Positions 1 through 8,094 are shown, counted from the stretch's first letter. The stretch: DNA of 64,000 nt from Antarcticibacterium sp. 1MA-6-2 (GCF_021535135.1 NZ_CP091036.1:1860001-1924000); one strand, 5' to 3'. A program made the numbers and translations. Notes: generated by a model not told the origin, from the sequence alone.

Positions 1-956
1 AATCTTTTACTATGCCTCCCGATCCTGAGAAATTACGGGAATATGTTCAAAAACATTTTCCAGGCCACCAGGTTTCCACTGCTTATGAAGCTGGATGCTG
101 TGGTTATTCAGCTCACCACAGCTTTGAAAGCTTTGGCTGGAAATCTCTTGTGGTGAATCCAGCCGATATTCAACGAAAGGGAAAAGAACGGTATACCAAA
201 ACCGACCGAATCGATGCACAACTCATTAGCAGGGAACTTAAAGACGGTCGACTCGTAAGTATCATTGTCCCTGATAAAAAACGCGGAGAACTTAGAAGCC
301 TATTCCGTCGTCGCAATGAACTGGTGAAAGATCTGCGACGGATTAAATCTGTGATTAAAATGCAATTGCTTTACTACGGAGTTAAGGTTCCACCGGAGTT
401 TGATAATGATCACTGGAGCCACCAATTCCGCCAATGGGTAGATACCCAGGAGTTTTTGTATGGCACTGCCAGAGAATGTCTGGCCAGTAAGATGCGAAGT
501 TTTCGATTTATAGATAAAGAACTTCGTGATGTTTCAAGTCACTTAAGAGCCTACTGTCGCAAACATTTTAAAAAAGATTACTACCTGCTAAAAAGCATCC
601 CCGGTATTGGAGGTATCGTAGCAGTTGGAATTATTGCAGAACTGGGAGATTTAAGACGTTTCAGTAATCTAAAACACCTCTCAGGGTATGTAGGTCTGGC
701 TCCCGTCATACATCAAAGTGGAGCTAATTCAAAGTCTCCGGGAATGAATCCTCGGTGCCACAGGCTTATGCGTTCCTATTTCGTTGAAGCTGCCTGGCAG
801 GCAATAAGAACAGATCCAGTAATGCAGGCTTACTATCGCCAGCACCTGGGAAAGGATGTCAAGAAAATAATAGTCAAGGTAGCTCACAAGTTATTGAGCA
901 GAACTTTAGCCGTGATTAAAACTGAAACCCCATACGAAATTGGGGTCGTAGCATAA
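1..956 (+). CDS. IS110-family transposase, 5' end outside window
   Basis: The reading frame is already open at the window edge and ends with TAA at 954-956, so the N-terminus with the first catalytic Asp is missing. The visible part has the DxxDA motif of the DEDD (RuvC-like) domain (TKTDRIDAQL). It also has the C-terminal Transposase_20 domain starting at LLKSIPGIGG, with the GYVGLAP...SGANSKSPG segment typical of the family. IS110 enzymes are DEDD recombinases guided by an element-encoded bridge RNA. No frameshift is visible. It differs in sequence from the three other IS110 copies in this window, so it is a separate element type. The exact right terminus was not determined. Confidence 0.9.
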   Translation, partial: SFTMPPDPEKLREYVQKHFPGHQVSTAYEAGCCGYSAHHSFESFGWKSLVVNPADIQRKGKERYTKTDRIDAQLISRELKDGRLVSIIVPDKKRGELRSLFRRRNELVKDLRRIKSVIKMQLLYYGVKVPPEFDNDHWSHQFRQWVDTQEFLYGTARECLASKMRSFRFIDKELRDVSSHLRAYCRKHFKKDYYLLKSIPGIGGIVAVGIIAELGDLRRFSNLKHLSGYVGLAPVIHQSGANSKSPGMNPRCHRLMRSYFVEAAWQAIRTDPVMQAYYRQHLGKDVKKIIVKVAHKLLSRTLAVIKTETPYEIGVVA

Positions 957-1261
957 TCTATTAAACTAGTGACCAAGCTCAAAATATTAAAAGTCTATAC
1001 CACAGAACAACATAGGTGGCCATTGTGGATCACATTTTTTAGCTAGTGGATAGACTTATTTAACCAATCAAAGAGATGCTGGTGGCACTGATTAGAAGTG
1101 ACCACATATAGGATGCGGAGCGGGTTATTTTGCATAGAATTTCTACTGAAGCCAAGCTTCATCAAAAATTCAACGCGCGAAAAATATAAACTATTGAAAT
1201 AAAGAGAATTAAATATTAAATTTGGAAGAGAAGCCGATTATTGCTTTTCATAGGATATGTT
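957..1261. other. Intergenic stretch, probable IS110 right flank
   Basis: There is no convincing coding frame. It probably holds the non-coding right end of the IS110 copy and the junction with the cargo genes. No clear terminator or promoter was recognised. Confidence 0.4.
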
Positions 1262-1658
1262 GTTGGCTGTAGTTTAATCTAACATTAATACTCTATCCGC
1301 TATGCCCAGTGCGGTTTTAAAATAGAAATAAGAAATAGGAATATTAATTAGTAACATTAATATTGTTATAAAAATCTGATTTCGGTAACCATTAGAGGTA
1401 AAAACCTTATATAAAAGTCGGATCAGGTATATAATGTTTACCGGAATGGCTATTAAAAGAAAAAGCATTCCAACCAGAGTAAATACCATTAATTCTGTCC
1501 GATAAAACAACAGGAAAATAATCGTCCCAATAATGAAGGAACCAATTGCTATTTTCTGACTATTATTAGTGAGATCCAAATGTTCTTTACTTAAAATCAT
1601 TTAAATATTTTTTAAAATTAGCCTTTCTAATTAATAGTTCTGCCGTATTACAGCCAAC
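1262..1658. repeat. Inverted repeat bounding the 108-aa gene (cassette-like)
   Basis: GTTGGCTGTA at 1262-1271 and its exact reverse complement TACAGCCAAC at 1649-1658 bracket one small gene. In integrons, the first bases of an inserted cassette (TTRRRY side) are complementary to the R'' box at its own 3' end, because the two form attC in the excised circle. This layout matches that logic. A second gene at 6810-7316 is bracketed the same way by a different 10-bp sequence. No integrase is visible in the window. Confidence 0.45.
1274..1600 (-). CDS. Small integral membrane protein, unknown function
   Basis: A 108-residue protein with three or four predicted hydrophobic segments: about residues 17-34, 37-62 and 76-95, with short charged links (RLLYKVF, GYRNQ). 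No enzymatic motif or known family was recognised. Its start lies in a short intergenic region just inside a cassette-like inverted repeat, and the stop is 2 bp inside the opposite arm. It therefore behaves like a single-gene cargo module between mobile elements. It could be a phage- or toxin-related membrane peptide, but nothing in the sequence supports a specific role. Confidence 0.55.
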   Translation of the reverse strand: MILSKEHLDLTNNSQKIAIGSFIIGTIIFLLFYRTELMVFTLVGMLFLLIAIPVNIIYLIRLLYKVFTSNGYRNQIFITILMLLINIPISYFYFKTALGIADRVLMLD

Positions 1659-1663
1659 GCCTC

Positions 1664-1717
1664 GTATAAAAATCGGTTGCCTTATTCATAAAGTTGCTTG
1701 GCAACTGTTTTTTATAC
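1664..1717. other. Long imperfect hairpin between higA and the 108-aa gene
   Basis: GTATAAAAATCGGTTGCC (1664-1681) can pair with GGCAACTGTTTTTTATAC (1700-1717), a stem of 18 with two or three mismatches and an 18-nt loop. It lies directly downstream of the higA stop on the minus strand. The neighbouring CCAACGCCTCGTATAAAAA resembles ACAACGTCTCGTATAAAAA at 3786-3804. It may be an attC-like recombination site or a transcription terminator. The sequence alone does not decide. Confidence 0.5.
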
Positions 1718-1749
1718 ATGGTTGCCTTTAGTGCTTTCCGCACAATTGC

Positions 1750-2106
1750 TCAATAATCCTGGATCAAAACCTCAGTTGGGATATGCAATTTGGCGTTCAG
1801 TTTTCTTATCATTTCCAGAGTCAGTTTGCGCTTTTTGTTCATTATTTCACTAACCCGACTTTTAAAACCAATCATCTCAACCAAATCCTTTTGTTTTAAG
1901 CCCATTTGCTCCATTCTGAAATTGATTGCCGAAATTGGGTCAGGCATTCCAATCGGGAAATTCTCATTTTCATAGTTGTCAATAACGATTGCTAAAATTT
2001 CCAGTTCGTCGCCTTCATCAGTTCCTCTTTTCGCATCAAAAATAACTTCCAAACGCTCAAGTGCTTTTTGGTAGTCCGCTTCATTTCTAATCGGTTTTAT
2101 TTTCAT
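1750..2106 (-). CDS. higA: HigA-type antitoxin, XRE helix-turn-helix
   Basis: About 118 residues when started at MKIKPIRNEADYQ. That start is 1 bp after the stop of the upstream toxin gene, which argues against the longer frame overlapping the toxin. The C-terminal half carries an XRE-type helix-turn-helix (MEQMGLKQKDLVEMIGFK, then SRVSEIMNKKRKLTLEMIRKL). This domain binds the operon promoter, and the protein neutralises the toxin. The acidic N-terminal part (ERLEVIFDAKRGTDEGDELE) is typical of the long HigA antitoxins of this pairing. Gene order is toxin first, antitoxin second, as in classical higBA. Autoregulation is expected from the family. Confidence 0.85.
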   Translation of the reverse strand: MKIKPIRNEADYQKALERLEVIFDAKRGTDEGDELEILAIVIDNYENENFPIGMPDPISAINFRMEQMGLKQKDLVEMIGFKSRVSEIMNKKRKLTLEMIRKLNAKLHIPTEVLIQDY

Positions 2107-2107
2107 C

Positions 2108-2401
2108 TTAAATTTCGTTTGCGTTAATCTTATCGTATTCTGCGTGCGTTCCAATAAACCTTATCCACGCAAGTTGATATTCAAAATTGAATTTGACAAT
2201 CAGTCGGTAATCGTTCCCTTTGATATTGAAAACAATCCGATTATCTTTTAAAATACTTGCGCTTGGATATTCATTTTTAAGTTCGTTAATCGATGACCAA
2301 TTCGATTTCTCGGTTTCACGATACCACGTTTTTAGCTGAAGTTCACAATCGCCGTGCTTTTCCCAAAAATCACGTATTGTTCCTCTCGAAAATATTTTCA
2401 C
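2108..2401 (-). CDS. higB: HigB-family toxin (mRNA interferase)
   Basis: A 97-residue protein of the HigB family, recognisable by MKIFSRGTIRDFWEKHGDCE, LKTWYRETEKSNW and the core strands RIVFNIKGNDYRLIVKF and WIRFIGTHAEYDKI. Family members are ribosome-dependent mRNA endonucleases of the RelE fold. The C-terminal H-A-E-Y-D segment is the usual active-site end. It is translationally coupled to higA (1-bp spacing). The promoter side (2402-2470) is short because an IS481 element sits immediately upstream, which may have changed transcription of the pair. The coding frame itself is intact. Confidence 0.88.
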   Translation of the reverse strand: MKIFSRGTIRDFWEKHGDCELQLKTWYRETEKSNWSSINELKNEYPSASILKDNRIVFNIKGNDYRLIVKFNFEYQLAWIRFIGTHAEYDKINANEI

Positions 2402-2470
2402 ATCAAATTATTTGAAGCAAAGATAATAAAAAAGTTACCAAAACGATAACTTTTATTTCTCCCATGTTCG

Positions 2471-3770
2471 TTAAGGCACATAGTTTACAAAGTTAAAGGC
2501 ACATCCTTTACACTAGATTCTGACTTAGCCTAATTGATACTTGTTTGTCTCTTATTTTCTTTTCGTTAAAGTAACCTAAAAATACTTCTCTGTAAAATAC
2601 CCTCCAGATTCCGTTTCCCTGGTCTTCTACTCCAATGTATTTTCCCTTAAGTCCTGAGGTTAAAAATACCCAGTACACCGACTTCCACCTTAGTGATCCG
2701 TTTTGACATACTTTCATCACTTTCATGGTTGCAGGATAGTCATAATTGCGGACTTTTTCAGGGTACGGCCTGGTAGAAAAATCATGGCAATCGGCAGGTG
2801 TTTTCATTCCTAAAGATTCATGAGGCCTAACGTGGTTGTATTCTTTTACAAAGCGGTTTAAACTACGTTGTTGAGCCTTCAGATCGAATGATGAAGGTTT
2901 TGCGCAAGCTGCCTTTAAATCACGGTGCATACGCTCGTGACGCCCATTTTGATCTGGTCGTGCCGGGTCGGAATAAACCGGGTCAATTCCTAACTCGATA
3001 AACCAGTAGGACAGCCTGGTATATCTTTGAATAGCAGACACAGATCCAAAGGGACTTCCATTGTCGGTATGTATTTGTTTTGGGATGCCATACTTTCTGA
3101 AAACCTTTGTAAACTCTTGCTTGACAGACTGAAAGTTCTCTTTATAATGTCCTTTCGCTGTAAACAAAAACCTGCTCTTAGAATCAGCAATGGTAAGTGG
3201 ATGACAGTATATTTTGTTGCCCATTAAAAACTTTCCTTTATAGTCTGCGCTCCAAACTTCATTGCACTTCTTGGGATCAAAAATGGGGAATACTGCTTAA
3301 CTCTGCGGCTTCTCTTTTGAGATTTAACCAGGCCATTTTTAAAGAGGATGTTATGGACAGTGACCACACTTGGAATAAGTTCTGCCGGATGCTCTTTAAA
3401 CAACAAAATGCGGATCTTTTTAGCACCCCAGAGCATATGTTTGTCCTTGAGTTTCAGTATCGAACTTTCAACTTTAGAATTGGTCCTGTTGGGATGATTA
3501 ATTGGCGCTCTTTCTTGTTCAATTAATCCTGATAATCCCATTTTTTCATAGCGGGAAATCAACTTGTAAGCAGTTGGCCGGGATATATTAAATGACCTAC
3601 AAAGTTCTGTGATGGTGTAATTTTGAGTTAACCATTCGTGAATGAATTCTACCTTTTGTTCCATTTTAGTTTTTGCTTTCCAGACCATGATAAATCACTT
3701 TTTCAAGTAATTTATGAATCTTAAAAGTGTAAACTATGTCCCTTTAACTCTGTAAAGGATGTCCCTTTAC
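2471..3770 (-). mobile_element. IS481-family insertion sequence with doubled terminal repeats
   Basis: The element carries the transposase at 2508-3688. Each end holds two about 20-bp copies of AARGSACAT(AG/CC)TTTACA: left end near 2471-2513, right end (reverse) near 3728-3770. They probably serve as paired transposase-binding sites. The total of about 1.3 kb fits the family. The borders were placed by this repeat, not by a confirmed target duplication. Confidence 0.75.
2508..3688 (-). pseudogene. IS481-family transposase, frameshifted
   Basis: The N-terminal part (3688 to about 3293) holds the helix-turn-helix (ITELCRSFNISRPTAYKLI). The C-terminal part holds the DDE rve core: first Asp in NEVWSADYKGKF, second in IHTDNGSPF, Glu in DQNGRHERMH, followed by HVRPHESLGM. 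The two parts are in different frames. Near 3293 the reading changes from ...RRVKQYSP to ...VFPIFDPKKC, which is a net loss of one base. The downstream frame also opens with ATG at 3224 (TAATG overlap). All catalytic residues are present, so a single-base repair would give a normal protein of about 390 residues. As written, the transposase is probably inactive. Confidence 0.85.
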
Positions 3771-3785
3771 CGTACCTCATTATCT

Positions 3786-3926
3786 ACAACGTCTCGTATA
3801 AAAACTGTGTGAGCTTGCGAGCTTGATTGTCCGCAGGACAATCCGCTAAGCAAGCAAGCACGGAGTTTCGATTCAAGAACAAATTAAGCATCTTAAGTTT
3901 GATTTCTTAACTTATACGTACTAATC
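3786..3926. repeat. Structured repeat element, attC-like or REP-like
   Basis: It starts with ACAACGTCTCGTATAAAAA, close to CCAACGCCTCGTATAAAAA at 1655-1673. An inner perfect hairpin, GATTGTCC-GCA-GGACAATC, is nested in imperfect arms GTGAGCTTGCGAGCTT / AAGCAAGCAAGCAC, with CGTATAA and TTATACG at the outer ends. No coding frame is present. It may be a cassette recombination site left after the IS481 insertion. Confidence 0.4.
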
Positions 3927-3935
3927 AGAAAGAAC

Positions 3936-4074
3936 AAAAGAGAGGATTAAGGTTATATTAAGCATGGGAATAATAAATTCCGTAAACATTGAAAACCCCC
4001 TCTCTTTTCTACTTCAATTTCGTTCAGTTCTATGAGACTTTGATCTCGTTTTTAAGATGTTGAAAGCAAAGTAG
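3936..4074 (+). ncRNA. Candidate bridge RNA region of the IS110 copy at 4099
   Basis: Upstream of the transposase, AAAAGAGAGG (3936-3945) pairs perfectly with CCTCTCTTTT (3999-4008) and encloses a small hairpin GGAAT/ATTCC (3967-3981). A second stem, CTACTT (4009-4014) with AAGTAG (4069-4074), follows at once. Two adjacent enclosed loops upstream of the transposase are the layout expected for an IS110 bridge RNA with a target loop and a donor loop. Covariation was not tested. Confidence 0.4.
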
Positions 4075-4098
4075 ACGTCCTTTCCTAATCAATTATCT

Positions 4099-5064
4099 AT
4101 GAATAAATGTAACCAAATTTATGGAGTAGACATTAGTAAAAATGTTTTTGATGTTGTAGACTCTAAAGGAAAACATTATCAGTTCAATAACGATGGTAAT
4201 GGGTTTAAAGCCTTTCAAAAAGCTCTTCCTGCCGATGGCTTGGTGGTAATGGAGGCTACAGGATATTATCATTACTGGTTAGCTTAATTCCTTTATGAAG
4301 AAGGTGTAATGGTTTCCGTTGTAAATCCGCTGTCAGTTAAGAGATTTATTCAAATGAAATTATCTAAGGTAAAAACAGATAAATCTGATGCTAAAGCTAT
4401 CTGTGAATATGCCACGGTAAATGAGGTTCCATTATATACTGCAAAAGACAAGAACCAGGCAGAATGCCTACAGCTCCTGCGCCTGATCGATACTTACTTA
4501 AAACAAAGCACAGCTATTAAGAATAAGCTGCATGGAGAGAAAACGCTGGGGAAACCGTCTAAAACAGTTTATCATTCTTTAAACCGCTCTCTAAAAGCCG
4601 TGCAGAAAGAAATCCAGATCCTGGAGGACCGCCTATTTGAGATCGTTAAAGAGGAACAACAGAAACAGTTAACTCTACTTAAAAGCATTCCGGGTTTAGG
4701 CAAAAAAACTGCTATTATGTTAATCGTTTTGACTGATGGTTTTTCCAACTTTGAAAAGGCCAGCCAACTCTGTAGCTACACCGGGATTACTCCTACACTA
4801 CGCCAATCAGGAAGTAGCGTGAGGGGTCGAAGCCGAATAACCAAAATAGGCAATACAAAACTCAGAAACCTTTTGTTTATGTGTAGTTTTTCAGCCAGTA
4901 AACACAACAAGGCCTGCAGGGAGATCTATGAACGAATTATAGCAAAAGGGAAAAGTAAAAAACTGGCTCTTATCGCTGTATGTAATAAGCTACTGAAACA
5001 GGCATTTGCTATCGCTAAATCAGGTTTGCCTTATGAAGAAAATTTTGTTTCGAAATTAGCTTAG
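4099..5064 (+). pseudogene. IS110-family transposase with in-frame stop
   Basis: The DEDD domain begins with IYGVDISKNVFDV, followed by VVMEATGYYHYWLA, KTDKSDAKAICEYA and the Transposase_20 domain (LLKSIPGLGKKTAIML, CSYTGITPTLRQSGSSVRGRS). A TAA at 4285-4287 interrupts the frame after YHYWLA. Reading continues in the same frame with FLYEEGVMVSVVNPLSVKRF, so this is a nonsense change and not a frameshift. The whole would be 321 residues, normal for the family. All catalytic acidic residues are present. A restart at the ATG at 4309 would lack the first Asp and the Glu. Confidence 0.88.
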
Positions 5065-5110
5065 AGAACTTGTTTTTTAACTCAGTTCTTTGTTTTTATA
5101 TACTGTGCCT

Positions 5111-6788
5111 GTTGCACAAGTTACCGAAATTAGGTAATTTCATGGAATGCAAGGCAAAAAAGACTATCAGGAAAAACTCTTCACTTCCTTTAGGTTAAGT
5201 GATCGAATCCCAAAAGAAAATTTTTATCGCAGGTTAAAAGAGGCTCTCAACCTGGATTTCCTTTATCCACTCACCCACCAGTTCTATGGGGAGAGCGGAC
5301 AAAAAAGTATCGACCCCGTGGTGTATTTCAAGATCTGCCTGGTGGGATATCTTGAGAATATTACTACAGATCGTGGCGTAATGGATCATTGTGCAATGCG
5401 GCTGGACATCCTTTATTTCCTTGGGTATGATGTAGATGAAGAACTACCCTGGCACAGCACCATAAGCCGTACCCGAAAGCTTTTTAACGATGATGTCTTT
5501 GAGGAAGTATTCACCCGGGTTTTTAAACTATGTGTAGAAGCAGGATTGGTAAGCGGGCATACACAAGCCATTGATTCAGCTCCTGTTAAAGCCAATGCTT
5601 CTATGGATAGCCTGGAGCTTAAAGTCCCGGCAGAAGATCTTGAAGAGCATCTCTCAAAGCTGCGTGTGCAAAGCAGCAGGGACCGAAAAGCCAAAGAGAA
5701 CAAAGCCCCTAAAGAACAACAGGAAATTACCGCCAGTAAACAAGAATTACAGGAAATTAAGAGCCGTAATAAAAGATGGAGTAAGGACCAGGATATGAAA
5801 CCCGGTGCAAAGAACAAAGGCAGTAAATATACCAGCAACAAAACCCACTACAGCCCCACAGATCCTGATGCAAGGATCAGTGTCAAACCCGGAAAAGCCA
5901 GGAAACTTAACTACCTCTGCAATATAGCCGTAGATACTAAAGCCCACGTAATAACAGATGTACAGGCCTACCATGCAGATAAGAAAGACACAAAATATTT
6001 AAAGGATACTGTTACAAGATTGAACAGGCGTTTACGCAGGGAAGGATTGATCTGGGAAAATCTGCTGGCAGATGCAGGTTATAGCAGTGGGGAGAATTAT
6101 GCATACCTGGAAAATAAAGGTCTTACACCCTATATTCCACCACACGGCACTTACAAAGGAGGACCTGAAGGGTTCCAATATTTTAAAGAGGGCAACTACT
6201 GGCTGTGCCCGCAAGGAAAAAAGGTAACCTTCCGGAAGCAGAAAATGGAGAATGGAAACTTAAAGGATAACTATTTTACTACAAGAGCAGATTGTAAAGA
6301 CTGCCCAATAAAAAAAGCCTGCATTGGCAAGAGCCACGAAAAAAGGATCAATATTACCGCCTTTCGGGAAGAATACGAAAGAAATATTGAACGGGTAAAA
6401 AGCAGGCGTGGCCGCTATATGAAAGGCAAACGACAAGGCACGGTAGAACCCGTTTTTGGTACCCTTAAAGAATTCCTGGGACTAAGAAAAGTAAATACCA
6501 TCGGAATTCGCCAGGCCAACAAATGTATGCACCTGGCCGCCATTGCGTATAACCTGAAGAAGTACCTGAAGTTTACCACAAGGAAAGTCAAGTCCGGGGC
6601 AAATGCCCTGCAAAAATGCCAAGACGCCGCTCCTTCTATTATAAAAGCTGAATTAATGGCTTTTCAAGCTGTTTTGATCCTCCTTTTTTCTTCCCAAAAA
6701 GTGTTTGTGAATAGAGCATCACTTGCTTAAAAAGCTTTAAATATAATAGGAAATCTTGTTTGTAGAGGAAATTATAGGCTTGTGCAAC
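5111..6788 (+). mobile_element. IS1182-family insertion sequence
   Basis: GTTGCACAAG at 5111-5120 and CTTGTGCAAC at 6779-6788 form a terminal inverted repeat around one intact transposase gene. Total length is about 1.68 kb. No target duplication was recognised. It separates the IS110 copy from the secreted-protein gene at 6810. Confidence 0.8.
5147..6730 (+). CDS. IS1182-family transposase, intact
   Basis: A 527-residue uninterrupted protein. The N-terminal DUF772-type domain (RIPKENFYRRLKEALNLDFL, SIDPVVYFKICLVGYLENI) is followed by a DDE core. The first Asp is in HTQAIDSAPVKANASM, the second in LLADAGYSSGENYAYL, and the Glu in KGKRQGTVEPVFGTLKEF. A Cys-rich segment (CKDCPIKKACIG) lies between the second Asp and the Glu, as in this family. 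It starts 27 bp inside the left inverted repeat. It is one of three intact transposases in the window (with IS256 and the IS110 at 60889), so it may be active. Confidence 0.95.
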   Translation: MQGKKDYQEKLFTSFRLSDRIPKENFYRRLKEALNLDFLYPLTHQFYGESGQKSIDPVVYFKICLVGYLENITTDRGVMDHCAMRLDILYFLGYDVDEELPWHSTISRTRKLFNDDVFEEVFTRVFKLCVEAGLVSGHTQAIDSAPVKANASMDSLELKVPAEDLEEHLSKLRVQSSRDRKAKENKAPKEQQEITASKQELQEIKSRNKRWSKDQDMKPGAKNKGSKYTSNKTHYSPTDPDARISVKPGKARKLNYLCNIAVDTKAHVITDVQAYHADKKDTKYLKDTVTRLNRRLRREGLIWENLLADAGYSSGENYAYLENKGLTPYIPPHGTYKGGPEGFQYFKEGNYWLCPQGKKVTFRKQKMENGNLKDNYFTTRADCKDCPIKKACIGKSHEKRINITAFREEYERNIERVKSRRGRYMKGKRQGTVEPVFGTLKEFLGLRKVNTIGIRQANKCMHLAAIAYNLKKYLKFTTRKVKSGANALQKCQDAAPSIIKAELMAFQAVLILLFSSQKVFVNRASLA

Positions 6789-6798
6789 GGTTACTAGT

Positions 6799-7337
6799 GT
6801 TGGCAATAGTTATTTTCGTACATCTTTCTCAAATCGCTGCAGAGTGACTTTATCTCTATTTTTGGAGTAATGACCATAAACTTTTTGTAAGTCGTTATCT
6901 ACTTCTAAGTAGTCAGTCCAGCAACTAAAAAATTCGTAATCCGAAAGGTTTTCATTTTCTTGTTGTTCCTTCACTTTTTCTGGAGCTATCAGATAATATT
7001 TTCCAACTTCAAAATTTGCGGTGTATGGTCGGCATAAAGCTCCGTTGTCTCCCCATATTTTAATCTGGCTCCTGGTTTCTTCTCCTTTATATTTTTTGAT
7101 TATTTCAACAGTCATAGATAAGGGCATAGATCCGTCGTATCCCAGAATTTCCTCTTCTAAATAGTCCGAATATTCCGCCACTTTGACTAAAGCAACAAAA
7201 TCAACAGTATGGGCAATATTTATAAAACTGCAATCACCTTCACATTCACAATCGCAAGCAAATGTTGTGTAGGAGAACAACAATAACATAACTGTCAAAA
7301 AATTCTTTTTATTCATTTCCCTATAATTATTGCCAAC
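6799..7337. repeat. Inverted repeat bounding the Cys-rich secreted gene (cassette-like)
   Basis: GTTGGCAATA at 6799-6808 and TATTGCCAAC at 7328-7337 are exact reverse complements bracketing one gene. This is the same arrangement as at 1262-1658 but with a different gene-specific sequence, as expected for integron-type cassettes. A short palindrome (TATATGTA-ATTA-TACATATA) follows outside the right arm. Confidence 0.45.
6810..7316 (-). CDS. Secreted Cys-rich protein, possibly NTR/TIMP-like
   Basis: The start was chosen at MNKKNFLTVMLLLFSYTTFA, a good signal peptide; the longer frame adds an unlikely Tyr-rich leader. The mature protein (about 148 residues) begins at once with CDCECEGDC. It continues with strands such as VDFVALVKVAEY, MTVEIIKKYKG, IKIWGDNGALCRPY, FEVGKYYLIAPEK and FFSCWTDYLEV. 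A Cys-X-Cys N-terminus, a repeated beta pattern and later paired cysteines resemble the netrin/TIMP-type OB fold. This is inferred from pattern only. It is probably periplasmic or extracellular. It sits as a lone gene within cassette-like inverted repeats next to IS1182. Confidence 0.6.
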   Translation of the reverse strand: MNKKNFLTVMLLLFSYTTFACDCECEGDCSFINIAHTVDFVALVKVAEYSDYLEEEILGYDGSMPLSMTVEIIKKYKGEETRSQIKIWGDNGALCRPYTANFEVGKYYLIAPEKVKEQQENENLSDYEFFSCWTDYLEVDNDLQKVYGHYSKNRDKVTLQRFEKDVRK

Positions 7338-7790
7338 GTATGTATATATGTAATTATACATATATAAAATAATATTTAGAAATAAACACAGTATTACATT
7401 TATATCTACCTTGTCTTTAGTGGTTAATCTGGCCTATTTTAATTGGAAAAAAATAAAAAGAACTGCCTATAATTCCTCCACGCCTCCGGCCTTCTGACTC
7501 CCATACGGGATCACCATTTCCCGCTAATATATGTTAAAAAAATTATAATATTATAATCACGGGTCTTCACCAGATTTCTCCCCCACCGCTTTTCGGGATT
7601 GTAAAAAGGTGAAGCTTGTTCAAAAGGTCCTGAACACATAGAAAAAGTATAGGAAATTGAGGAACTTTACAATTCGCAGGGAATAGTAACAAAAATATCA
7701 TTTTTTGTATAGGGGGGAAACTTTTCCTATTAGGGACCGAAAAGCTAACTAATTGAAACAATAATAATTTAATATGAGCTCCCTATAAAA
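7338..7790. other. Intergenic stretch without a supported gene
   Basis: AT-rich sequence. A 64-codon frame on the minus strand (7567-7761) has no family features and an atypical composition, so it was not called. There is a possible remnant of an earlier intergenic repeat around 7470-7530. Confidence 0.4.
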
Positions 7791-7794
7791 TAAA

Positions 7795-7828
7795 AAACCA
7801 CACAAATCCTAAGATTTGCGTGGTTTGG
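7795..7828 (-). terminator. Rho-independent terminator (minus strand)
   Basis: AACCACGCAAATC and GGATTTGTGTGGTT form a strong stem on the minus strand, followed directly by TTTTTTATTTTA. It lies just beyond the left edge of PUL 1 and next to a tRNA-like fragment. It may originally have ended a tRNA or the operon to its right. Confidence 0.65.
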
Positions 7829-7840
7829 TTGCTAATTGTT

Positions 7841-7895
7841 ATTAGCTTTAGTGACCTTGCCAGGATTCAAACCTAACTTGCGCAACATAGTATTA
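7841..7895 (-). other. tRNA-like T-arm fragment, possible island attachment remnant
   Basis: On the minus strand, TTAGGTTTGAATCCTGG followed by CAAGGTCAC has the form of a tRNA T-stem-loop plus acceptor 3' strand. No matching 5' acceptor (GACCTTG) or anticodon arm is seen upstream, so it is not a complete tRNA. Such 3' fragments often mark integration sites. A terminator follows. Confidence 0.3.
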
Positions 7896-7924
7896 GAAGT
7901 GATTCTTGTGATATAAAAACACAG

Positions 7925-8094
7925 GGTAACCTTTTAGGTAACTTTAATTTTGAACTTATTTGTGATATTTTGGCTTCAATTAAGTAAAAATAGTCAATTT
8001 ATTTTACATCCATTTAGTTTCCAATTGCTGTAATGCTTACTATCACTAACCTGTCAAATATTATATCCGAGTAAAGGTGGCAACTCCATTGTTT
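7925..8094. mobile_element. Relic of an IS3-type element (ends only)
   Basis: GGTAACCTTTTAGGTAACTTTAATTTTGAACT-like sequence at 7925-7956 and CCGAGTAAAGGTGGCAACTCCAT-like sequence at 8067-8089 match, in the same order and orientation, sequence at 35891-35923 and 36160-36183. The second copy encloses an IS3-type orfA start. This copy lost the coding part. Confidence 0.55.

Noticed and set aside
7567..7761. 64-codon minus-strand frame as a gene
   Set aside because: No family features, no clear ribosome binding site and atypical residue composition in an AT-rich region.
7841..7895. Complete tRNA gene
   Set aside because: Only a T-arm-like and acceptor-like strand is seen; no pairing 5' acceptor, D-arm or anticodon arm.
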